Shown here: positions 1-3,662 of the stretch, piece by piece
Numbering within the stretch: position 1 is the stretch's first letter
Layout of the letters: the number at the start of each line of letters is the position of its first letter
Assembly (NCBI GenBank): GCA_938008555.1
Contig: CALLKE010000189.1
Coordinates: 1 to 6,397, forward strand
Length of the DNA: 6,397 nt
DNA from: an uncultured Pedobacter sp.
GTDB lineage: Bacteria; Bacteroidota; Bacteroidia; Sphingobacteriales; Sphingobacteriaceae
Direction: 5' to 3'
Made by a program: the position numbers and the translations under genes
The notes under the pieces: model-generated
What the model was told of the DNA's origin: nothing
Seen by the model: only the letters and a program-made list of their open reading frames with translations
Databases searched by the model: none

Positions 1-2
1 GG

Positions 3-533
3 CCCTTGCAAAGCATCCCAACGCAAAGCGACCTGAGCAATTTTTTGTCGCCGCGGCTCCAGAACAGCATCGTCTCGATTCGCCAGCAACAAAACAAGTT
101 CAGACTTAGCCTTCAACGCAAGCTTTATACGGCTGCTATTATTGTTTCTTCTGAAGGATCTATTATTATGCATATTTATGATGGACATTTATTCGAATTT
201 GAGGGAATCCCTTATTGTATTTCAGAATGGAAATATCGCGATTTAGAAGATCCAACTAGCAATTTGACTGAAGCAGTATGGGAAAAGACATCTCCCTGGA
301 TCCTCAAATGCGATTATGATATGCAGTTCATGTGTAAGACCCTTCATACTTTCAAAATCGCAGTATCAGGAGAATGCCAAATCCTTTCATGGACTAGTGC
401 TGGTATACAAGAAATCGGATTTACGATTGAAGAAATTAACGAAGCGATCCTATATGTTTTATCGGAAGAGAAGTCAAGTCAGAAATTATGCAATTTGGCA
501 ATTGAAGTGCTTAATCGGGGGCTTGTTGATTAA
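3..533 (+). CDS. Unknown protein, 5'-truncated by the window edge
   Basis: The frame is open from the first bases and ends at a TAA (531-533). No ATG lies near the left edge: the first in-frame ATG is at 168-170, deep inside a region that already reads as good protein, so the true start is probably just upstream of the window. The visible part is about 176 residues. It opens with a polar Gln/Ser/Asn/Arg-rich stretch, followed by a mixed region with several Trp and Cys (EFEGIPYCISEWKYRD, about residue 65), and ends in a helix-like, Glu-rich tail. I see no membrane segment, signal peptide or family motif, and I do not recognise the protein. The first 120 bases are about 52% GC while the rest is visibly AT-rich; RPB5 and the DNA polymerase gene here also have GC-richer 5' ends, which fits a start close to the edge. 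The gene converges on the minus-strand gene at 634-969, with a hairpin after each stop. Confidence 0.7.
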   Translation, partial: PLQSIPTQSDLSNFLSPRLQNSIVSIRQQQNKFRLSLQRKLYTAAIIVSSEGSIIMHIYDGHLFEFEGIPYCISEWKYRDLEDPTSNLTEAVWEKTSPWILKCDYDMQFMCKTLHTFKIAVSGECQILSWTSAGIQEIGFTIEEINEAILYVLSEEKSSQKLCNLAIEVLNRGLVD

Positions 534-549
534 TTTAGACATTTACCTG

Positions 550-567
550 AAAAAATAACTATTTTTT
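550..567 (+). terminator. AT hairpin after the first gene
   Basis: AAAAAATA and TATTTTTT form a perfect 8-bp inverted repeat with a 2-nt spacer (in practice a shorter stem with a 4-nt loop), followed by a T. It begins 16 nt after the TAA of the 5'-truncated gene. Its position suits an mRNA 3'-end hairpin, but A/T runs alone can produce such a structure by chance. Confidence 0.4.
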
Positions 568-574
568 TATCACT

Positions 575-587
575 GTTCACTTTGGAC
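575..587. repeat. Short remnant of the CTTTC/GAAAG palindrome
   Basis: GTTCACTTTGGAC carries the left arm (GTTCACTTT) and the right end (GGAC) of the palindrome at 1017-1042, without the central 13 bases. It is preceded by CT, as is the copy at 1017. It looks like a collapsed copy that has lost its hairpin head. Chance similarity over 13 bases cannot be excluded. Confidence 0.35.
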
Positions 588-605
588 TATCTCTATTCAA
601 TTGTA

Positions 606-621
606 TTTCCTCATGAGAAAA
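606..621 (-). terminator. Hairpin after the small minus-strand gene
   Basis: CTCATGAG is a perfect 8-base palindrome flanked by TTTC and AAAA, so TTT/AAA pairs add to the stem around one mismatch. It starts 12 nt beyond the stop codon of the gene at 634-969, where an mRNA 3'-end signal would lie. Confidence 0.35.
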
Positions 622-633
622 TGTATAAAAGTG

Positions 634-969
634 TTATTTACGTATCAAATCCATAAAGATAACATCTTCAAGTATTTGACTCATGATAATATCGGCAATT
701 TGGGAGTTCATATTTTCTATATGATATTGTATACTTTCAGGACCTTTACGGGCAAGTTTCGGATTCTCAACTAATGCACATGCTATAATATTTTCTACTT
801 CTTTATCTTCGCATAATATATTAACAAGTATATCTCCTGGTACTACTATATTGCTAATCGAATAGCATTTACCCTTTATATAAACTCGCACAATTAGAAA
901 TTGGATTGAACTTAATATTTCAACCCTAATACCTTCGCTTTCTTTATTATAAACCGATACACCATCCAT
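634..969 (-). CDS. Unknown small protein, 111 aa
   Basis: A complete frame running from an ATG in the local standard context (aaaATGG) to TAA. The protein has alternating hydrophobic stretches typical of a beta-rich N-terminal half (VEILSSIQFLIVRVYIKG, then CYSISNIVVPGDILVNIL) and a helical C-terminal half ending in DLIRK. There are three cysteines but no paired CxxC motif, no signal peptide and no convincing membrane helix. I do not recognise a family. A TTGAATT motif lies 31 nt before the ATG and is shared with three other genes in the window. The gene converges on the truncated gene at the left edge and shares its direction with the two minus-strand genes to its right. Confidence 0.65.
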   Translation of the reverse strand: MDGVSVYNKESEGIRVEILSSIQFLIVRVYIKGKCYSISNIVVPGDILVNILCEDKEVENIIACALVENPKLARKGPESIQYHIENMNSQIADIIMSQILEDVIFMDLIRK

Positions 970-998
970 TTTGTTACAAAATTATTATTATAATTTTA

Positions 999-1010
999 TA
1001 AATTCAATTT
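999..1010 (-). promoter_or_regulatory. AAATTGAATTTA promoter-like motif
   Basis: On the minus strand this reads AAATTGAATTTA, 29-31 nt before the ATG of the gene at 634-969, followed by an AT-rich run. The core TTGAATT also precedes the genes at 2631, 3663 and 4690. The AAATTGA part resembles the AAAATTGA early promoter of Mimivirus, though that element usually lies further upstream. This is a candidate motif only. Confidence 0.4.
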
Positions 1011-1016
1011 GTAACT

Positions 1017-1042
1017 GTTCACTTTCTCGCGAAAGAATGGAC
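1017..1042. repeat. Dispersed palindrome, CTTTC/GAAAG core, copy 1
   Basis: An imperfect hairpin with arms GTTCACTTTC and GAAAGAATGGAC around TCGC. Its reverse complement matches the element at 2539-2564 at 24 of 26 positions, although the two lie 1.5 kb apart in different intergenic regions. It sits 47 nt upstream of the ATG of the gene at 634-969. The pair shows that this is a repeat and not just a local hairpin. Confidence 0.75.
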
Positions 1043-1062
1043 TACTTGGCAGTTAACACAGC

Positions 1063-1088
1063 TTAATACTAGCTATTTTAGTAGTTAA
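1063..1088. repeat. Hairpin with one bulge
   Basis: TTAATACTA pairs with TAGTAGTTAA, leaving one bulged G, around a 7-nt loop. It lies between two copies of the CTTTC/GAAAG palindrome but shares no obvious sequence with them. It may be unrelated or an old, diverged copy. Confidence 0.35.
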
Positions 1089-1126
1089 TATCGTTTATTA
1101 CGCGTGTTGACGGCGCGAACTGTCAT

Positions 1127-1150
1127 GTTCACTTTCATACGAAAGTGAAC
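1127..1150 (-). terminator. Perfect 10-bp hairpin starting in the stop codon
   Basis: GTTCACTTTC and GAAAGTGAAC form a perfect 10-bp stem around the 4-nt loop ATAC. The first base of the hairpin on the minus strand is the G of the TAG stop of the gene at 1150-1473, so it would form immediately at the end of that mRNA's coding part. It belongs to the same CTTTC/GAAAG palindrome family as 1017-1042 and 2539-2564. Likely role: transcript 3'-end formation, as the mimivirus hairpin rule would predict; a mobile palindrome settled at a gene end is the alternative. Confidence 0.65.
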
Positions 1151-1473
1151 TAATAGTATCGAGCATTATTGACATTGGCAACACTGCCAACGAGGTCTAC
1201 TTGACGTGGTACACCGCAGCTGTAAGCGCATAATCTTGGTTTACCAATTCGAGGTGGATCAGCAACAAAATCCCCATTGGCCCGAGAATGTGAAGAAGTA
1301 TATGGAATATCAAAATCATAGATTGGAGTATTATTGTTGTAAATTGCTCCTCCTGTTACTGATGGAGTGACATTAGGATAAGCAGTCCAAGCATCTGGAA
1401 AATTAGTTCTGCGTACCTGAGGTACCATTACAGCATTCATGCCGTTGTTATTTCTTCGTGTTCGAGGTAACAT
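1150..1473 (-). CDS. Unknown Asn/Tyr-rich protein, 107 aa, possible virion protein
   Basis: A complete frame from ATG (aaaATG context) to TAG. The N-terminus is basic (MLPRTRRNNN), followed by a Pro/Asn/Tyr/Thr-rich, largely non-helical region, a CAYSC pair (Cys82, Cys86), and a tail ending NNARYY. There is no membrane helix or signal peptide. The gene appears more GC-rich than most neighbours, as does the membrane-protein gene at 1827-2387 on the same strand. The composition (low Lys, high Asn/Tyr/Pro, few charges) is what one often sees in small structural proteins of large DNA viruses, but this is only an inference from composition. No family is recognised. The stop codon is the first base of a perfect hairpin, which supports this as a true gene end. 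Its upstream region lacks the TTGAATT motif found before other genes, so it may belong to another expression class. Confidence 0.7.
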   Translation of the reverse strand: MLPRTRRNNNGMNAVMVPQVRRTNFPDAWTAYPNVTPSVTGGAIYNNNTPIYDFDIPYTSSHSRANGDFVADPPRIGKPRLCAYSCGVPRQVDLVGSVANVNNARYY

Positions 1474-1514
1474 TTTAGTCTTAGCTAAATATTAAAATAA
1501 TAATAACTTCTGCT

Positions 1515-1538
1515 GTTCATTTCTATGAAAAAATAAAC
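1515..1538. repeat. Degenerate CTTTC/GAAAG-family palindrome
   Basis: GTTCATTTC and GAAAAAATAAAC form an imperfect hairpin. The left flank and arm (CTGTTCATTTC) match CTGTTCACTTTC at 1015-1026 except for one substitution and the loss of one C/T. It lies 41 nt upstream of the ATG at 1473, much as copy 1 lies 47 nt upstream of the ATG at 969. It is a weak member of the family. Confidence 0.4.
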
Positions 1539-1548
1539 TTGTTGGCGT

Positions 1549-1586
1549 AGTCCTTCTATTTGAATGAATAGGGACAGTCCTTCTAT
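1549..1586. repeat. AGTCCTTCTAT repeat, left copy
   Basis: AGTCCTTCTAT occurs twice in direct orientation (1549-1559 and 1576-1586), around a CTATT/AATAG hairpin. Positions 1549-1578 match the reverse complement of 2509-2538 at 25 of 30 positions, the difference lying in the hairpin loop. The second AGTCCTTCTAT covers the stop codon of the open frame at 1583-1720, so the repeat also sits at the 3' end of a former or small gene. Confidence 0.65.
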
Positions 1587-1720
1587 AATTGCAAAACTCC
1601 ATTGATATAATTGGCTTTATAGTTTTTAGTTATAATAGCCCGGTCCATCTTCTCTGTGGAGTAATCCATTGAAATAATATTATATTCGATCGCTAAATTT
1701 TCTAGCTTCCATTCCAATTT
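1583..1720 (-). pseudogene. Short open frame, probable gene remnant (46 open codons)
   Basis: This frame is closed upstream by TAA at 1721-1723 and ends in TAG. The first ATG, at 1667-1669, would give a 28-residue peptide (MDYSTEKMDRAIITKNYK...), but the 17 codons before it also read as natural protein (LEWKLENLAIEYNIIS). That suggests the 3' end of a decayed gene. No ATG explains the whole frame and I do not recognise the sequence. A palindromic repeat overlaps its stop, as at intact gene ends in this window. The rest of the 353-bp gap (1474-1826) holds repeats and AT-rich sequence. A genuine micro-protein starting at 1669 is the alternative. Confidence 0.3.
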
Positions 1721-1810
1721 TTATTTAGAACAGTGAAATACGCTGAAAATCTACATAAAAAATATAATCACAACTAGATAGGATTATCTTGTTGTGTTGG
1801 ATAAGCGTTG

Positions 1811-1830
1811 TTAAGGGGCAAGACCCTTAA
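1811..1830 (-). terminator. GCAAGA-loop hairpin overlapping a stop codon
   Basis: TTAAGGG and CCCTTAA form a perfect 7-bp stem; the loop reads GCAAGA on the plus strand and TCTTGC on the mRNA strand. The stem includes the TAA stop (1827-1829) of the membrane-protein gene. The hairpin plus flank (1803-1830) matches an inverted copy at 2419-2446, on the other side of the same gene, at 24 of 28 positions. Confidence 0.65.
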
Positions 1831-2387
1831 GCTGAATACGCCATATTCACGTAGTCAGATTCGGAATAATTAGGTCGAATATTATCGCCATATGGGACTT
1901 GAGGTCTGACCATTGGATTACCGCAACATGGGCTTTCGGCAGTTGCGCTAATATCGTTAGCAGTAGGTTTAGCTCGAGCAGTGAATCCCATAGTATTATC
2001 ATAAATACCTAGTGGTCCAGCACCTTCTTCAAAACTTCCAGGGAACATATTTCGTTGATATGGTGATCCAGCAATAATTCGAGCATTTTCAGCTTGTTGA
2101 AGATCTTGATCAGAAAGCACAGTGTCGAAAATTTGAGAACGGACGTTTTGTAATCTTCCGCAACATCCAGCAGGTCCAACACCACGAGTAGATCCAGCGC
2201 CGAATGGGGCAGAAGCATGAGTGTAAATATAATAAATTAATCCGAGAATAAGCAAAACTACTAATCCGGCAATGAAAACTACGAAAAGTTTCTTACCAGT
2301 TGACATTTCACTGAAAGATGCTCCTCCAGTAAAAATTCCCTTAAAGGTCTCACCGATATCGGTTACCACACCACTGACGGTTTCCAT
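1827..2387 (-). CDS. Single-pass membrane protein, likely virion or inner-membrane component
   Basis: A complete frame of 186 residues from ATG to TAA. Layout: a short polar N-terminus with Gly/Thr/Ser (1-33), one strong hydrophobic helix at about 34-54 (KLFVVFIAGLVVLLILGLIYY), then a long Gly/Pro/Asn-rich tail of some 130 residues with no further helix. There is no cleavable signal peptide; the helix would act as an internal anchor. Two adjacent-cysteine pairs stand out in the tail, GCCGR (75-76) and PCCGN (154-155), and are the only cysteines. Small anchored proteins with a disordered tail and paired cysteines are common among virion membrane proteins of large DNA viruses, but I know no specific homolog, so the virion role is inferred. 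The gene is bracketed by inverted copies of two hairpin repeats. Its promoter region lacks TTGAATT but has a GCAAGA-loop hairpin 33 nt before the ATG. Confidence 0.75.
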   Translation of the reverse strand: METVSGVVTDIGETFKGIFTGGASFSEMSTGKKLFVVFIAGLVVLLILGLIYYIYTHASAPFGAGSTRGVGPAGCCGRLQNVRSQIFDTVLSDQDLQQAENARIIAGSPYQRNMFPGSFEEGAGPLGIYDNTMGFTARAKPTANDISATAESPCCGNPMVRPQVPYGDNIRPNYSESDYVNMAYSA

Positions 2388-2420
2388 ATTTTATTCTAAG
2401 AGAAAAAATAATTTAATAAT

Positions 2421-2436
2421 GAGGGTCTTGCCCCTC
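2421..2436 (-). promoter_or_regulatory. GCAAGA-loop hairpin 33 nt upstream of the membrane-protein ATG
   Basis: On the minus strand the stem GAGGG/CCCTC encloses GCAAGA. It ends 33 nt before the ATG at 2387. Compared with the copy at 1811-1830, two stem positions have changed together (an A-T pair became G-C), so pairing is kept while the loop is identical. It lies in a divergent intergenic region where neither flanking gene ends, so it cannot be a terminator for either; an operator, promoter part or 5'-leader hairpin is more likely. Confidence 0.55.
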
Positions 2437-2461
2437 AACGACGCTTTTATAAATTATCCCT

Positions 2462-2473
2462 TCTTCTAGAAGA
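2462..2473. repeat. Perfect 12-base palindrome
   Basis: TCTTCTAGAAGA is its own reverse complement, lying between the GCAAGA hairpin and the AGTCC repeat. As a hairpin it would have only a very small loop, so a site for a dimeric DNA-binding protein is equally possible. It has no second copy in the window. Confidence 0.3.
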
Positions 2474-2508
2474 TCTATTTCAGCCAAAATAACAAATTAT
2501 ATTCTTAA

Positions 2509-2538
2509 ACTGTCCCTATTCGAATAGATAGAAGGACT
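2509..2538. repeat. AGTCCTTCTAT repeat, right copy (inverted)
   Basis: This is the inverted partner of 1549-1578 (25 of 30 matches). Its centre CTATTCGAATAG (2516-2527) is a perfect palindrome, whereas the left copy keeps only the CTATT/AATAG arms. It abuts the next palindrome without a gap. Confidence 0.65.
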
Positions 2539-2564
2539 GTCCATTCTTTCGCAAGAAAGTGGAC
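2539..2564. repeat. Dispersed palindrome, CTTTC/GAAAG core, copy 2
   Basis: GTCCA and CTTTC pair with GAAAG and TGGAC around a GCAA loop, with a two-base bulge. It matches the reverse complement of 1017-1042 at 24 of 26 positions. It lies 66 nt before the RPB5 ATG, between the AGTCC repeat and another GCAAGA-loop hairpin. Confidence 0.75.
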
Positions 2565-2578
2565 TGTCCAGGCGTGGT

Positions 2579-2596
2579 TAATCGGCAAGACGATTA
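2579..2596 (+). promoter_or_regulatory. GCAAGA-loop hairpin 34 nt upstream of the RPB5 ATG
   Basis: TAATCG and CGATTA pair perfectly around the loop GCAAGA. The stem is unrelated to the stems at 1811-1830 and 2421-2436, yet the loop and its closing G-C pair (GGCAAGAC) are identical. Spacing to the ATG (34 nt) and orientation match those of the hairpin before the divergent gene (33 nt). Confidence 0.55.
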
Positions 2597-2597
2597 T

Positions 2598-2611
2598 AAA
2601 ATTGAATTAAA
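2598..2611 (+). promoter_or_regulatory. AAAATTGAATTAAA promoter-like motif for RPB5
   Basis: It ends 19 nt before the ATG. It includes an exact AAAATTGA, the early promoter element known from Mimivirus, and the TTGAATTAAA string that also precedes both tandem paralogs. The downstream run is pure AT up to the start codon. Confidence 0.45.
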
Positions 2612-2630
2612 TCTTTAATATAACTATAAA

Positions 2631-3254
2631 ATGGCGTTCACGATCACTAAGCAGGATTTGGACTACTGCATTTACCTGAATATTCAGCATTTTGCCGCTT
2701 CACGAGGTTTAGTCATCAAGGATGACAATTATCCTATAGGGGAAGATTTATTTTTGTCTAAGAAGAATTCGGATCATCATTTCATTTTGCATGCCGAACG
2801 CGATGAGAAGATTAAGGTCGAAGTGCCACCTCGCCATAATAACGTAGCTTTTCTATTAATAACAGCTGATAGCGATTACAATAAAAAAGATAAATTAACT
2901 AAAGCCATTAATCGCATCGGCAAAATGGAGAAACTTATTATTATTAAACATAATACTATGAAGGTCAACAAAGTGCCATTTCATACAGTAGAATTGGTAA
3001 ATGGCAATACCCATTTAATCAAGAATTGGCTACAAGATAAATTCGATAAAGGCAGAGTTGTCTCACTGCCAAACCCCGAAAGCTGGAAGATTATGGAAGA
3101 AGTATTTATGGTAGACGGCAAAAATTTACCTGTTCTAGATGTTAATTCTCATGAAATCGTATGGTCGAATTTTGAAGAGGGTGATATAGTATATCTTGAG
3201 ACTCCATCGCTGTCGTCAAATGGCATTCAATCGGGATATTACCTTGTGCGATAA
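2631..3254 (+). CDS. RPB5: DNA-directed RNA polymerase subunit Rpb5-like (RPABC1 family)
   Basis: At 207 residues it is close to the usual eukaryotic length (yeast Rpb5 is 215). Rpb5 is a shared subunit of eukaryotic RNA polymerases that forms part of the lower jaw touching downstream DNA; large DNA viruses encode their own copy for viral transcription. The N-terminal jaw-like domain spans about 1-140, with the strand/helix pattern VAFLLITADSD...KAINRIGKMEKLIIIKHN that matches the family layout. The C-terminal assembly domain (about 145-207) is the best evidence: LPVLDVNSHEIVW, then FEEGDIVYLETPS, then SGYYLVR, aligning with the family's LPRI..DPVARYxGLKxGQVVKIIRxSxT.GRYxxYR. The DPVARY and GLK residues are mostly replaced, so it is a diverged member. 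The start has A-rich context (aaaATGG), a promoter-like motif and a hairpin upstream. It converges on the gene at 3288-3605. No other polymerase subunit lies in the window. Confidence 0.85.
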   Translation: MAFTITKQDLDYCIYLNIQHFAASRGLVIKDDNYPIGEDLFLSKKNSDHHFILHAERDEKIKVEVPPRHNNVAFLLITADSDYNKKDKLTKAINRIGKMEKLIIIKHNTMKVNKVPFHTVELVNGNTHLIKNWLQDKFDKGRVVSLPNPESWKIMEEVFMVDGKNLPVLDVNSHEIVWSNFEEGDIVYLETPSLSSNGIQSGYYLVR

Positions 3255-3259
3255 CTCCA

Positions 3260-3275
3260 TTTTCCGTTCCGAAAA
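3260..3275 (+). terminator. Small hairpin between convergent genes
   Basis: TTTTC and GAAAA pair around CGTTCC, 5 nt after the RPB5 stop and 12 nt beyond the stop of the opposing gene, so it could serve both. The stem is only 5 bp and the call is weak. A longer inverted repeat (AAATCTCTC/GAGAGATTT, 3297-3305 and 3321-3329) lies just inside the 3' end of the opposing gene. Confidence 0.3.
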
Positions 3276-3287
3276 ATCTCTTATTTT

Positions 3288-3605
3288 TTATTCGTCAAAT
3301 CTCTCCATAAAGCTGATAAAGAGAGATTTATATATTTCTAATGTCAGACTAATTGAAGTATCTATTTCCCATAGCTTTATGGTGCAATCGGTAATATGGG
3401 GTTTGTAGATATGCCTATGCACATATCCACTTTTATCATTCGTAAATGTCATTTCATATTCGGCAAAATCGTTCTCATAAATCATGCGAATAGGTACTTC
3501 GGCTATAAGGCTATTCGGTATTATTTTAATTACGAATTTTTCCCTATCAGTTCTGTGCGAAGATTCATCGATAAACTTAATTGGGTAAATTAATAAATCT
3601 TCCAT
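3288..3605 (-). CDS. Unknown small protein, 105 aa
   Basis: A complete frame from ATG (taaATGG) to TAA. The protein is rich in Ile, Glu and aromatic residues, with alternating strands (KFVIKIIP, AEVPIRMIY, AEYEMTFTN) that suggest a compact beta-sheet protein, and a helical end (LEIYKSLFISFMERFDE). No membrane helix, signal or known motif is visible. It has one Cys and one cluster of basic residues and histidines (YVHRHIYKPH, about 61-70). It is preferred over the open frames on the opposite strand because its composition is protein-like throughout, its start has the local consensus context, and it shares a short divergent promoter region with the paralog at 3663. Confidence 0.6.
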   Translation of the reverse strand: MEDLLIYPIKFIDESSHRTDREKFVIKIIPNSLIAEVPIRMIYENDFAEYEMTFTNDKSGYVHRHIYKPHITDCTIKLWEIDTSISLTLEIYKSLFISFMERFDE

Positions 3606-3662
3606 TTATTGTTGGATAAAATTAATTTAATTAATAATAATTTGAATTAAATAAATCGCAAA
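3606..3662. promoter_or_regulatory. 57-bp divergent promoter region with TTGAATTAAA
   Basis: This gap is almost pure A/T and must hold the start signals for both flanking genes. TTGAATTAAA (3642-3651) ends 11 nt before the ATG at 3663. It also forms part of an inverted repeat, ATTTAATT (3625-3632) with AATTAAAT (3645-3652). The stretch 3641-3667 matches 4668-4694, before the second paralog, at 24 of 27 positions. Confidence 0.5.

Noticed and set aside
316..558. 80-residue open frame inside the first gene
   Set aside because: It overlaps the better frame almost entirely, is basic and low in natural composition, and has no start context of its own.
1093..1137. 13-residue peptide MTVRAVNTRNKRY on the minus strand, just after the hairpin at 1127-1150
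   Set aside because: It vaguely echoes the end of the preceding gene (VNNARYY), but it is too short, and the DNA similarity is not convincing.
2009..2218. Leu-rich 69-residue frame on the minus strand within the membrane-protein gene
   Set aside because: It is a shifted frame of a gene whose own frame has a clear membrane helix and stop hairpin.
2272..2469. 65-residue plus-strand frame running into the divergent intergenic region
   Set aside because: It is mostly antisense to the membrane-protein gene and crosses a hairpin; the translation is not protein-like.
1017..2596. CRISPR array or tRNA-like explanation for the hairpin clusters
   Set aside because: The repeats are palindromes of different families in both orientations, without regular spacing or unique spacers; no cloverleaf with anticodon and T-arm can be traced.
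2579..2611. Bacterial-type promoter or ribosome-binding-site reading of the RPB5 leader
   Set aside because: No Shine-Dalgarno precedes any gene here, and start contexts are A-rich with G at +4; the encoded proteins are of the eukaryotic-virus type.
3196..3408. 70-residue plus-strand frame overlapping the RPB5 end
   Set aside because: It overlaps the Rpb5 C-terminal domain in another frame and then runs antisense to the gene at 3288-3605.
3396..3593. 65-residue plus-strand frame
   Set aside because: It is antisense to the longer minus-strand frame, which has the local start context and better composition.
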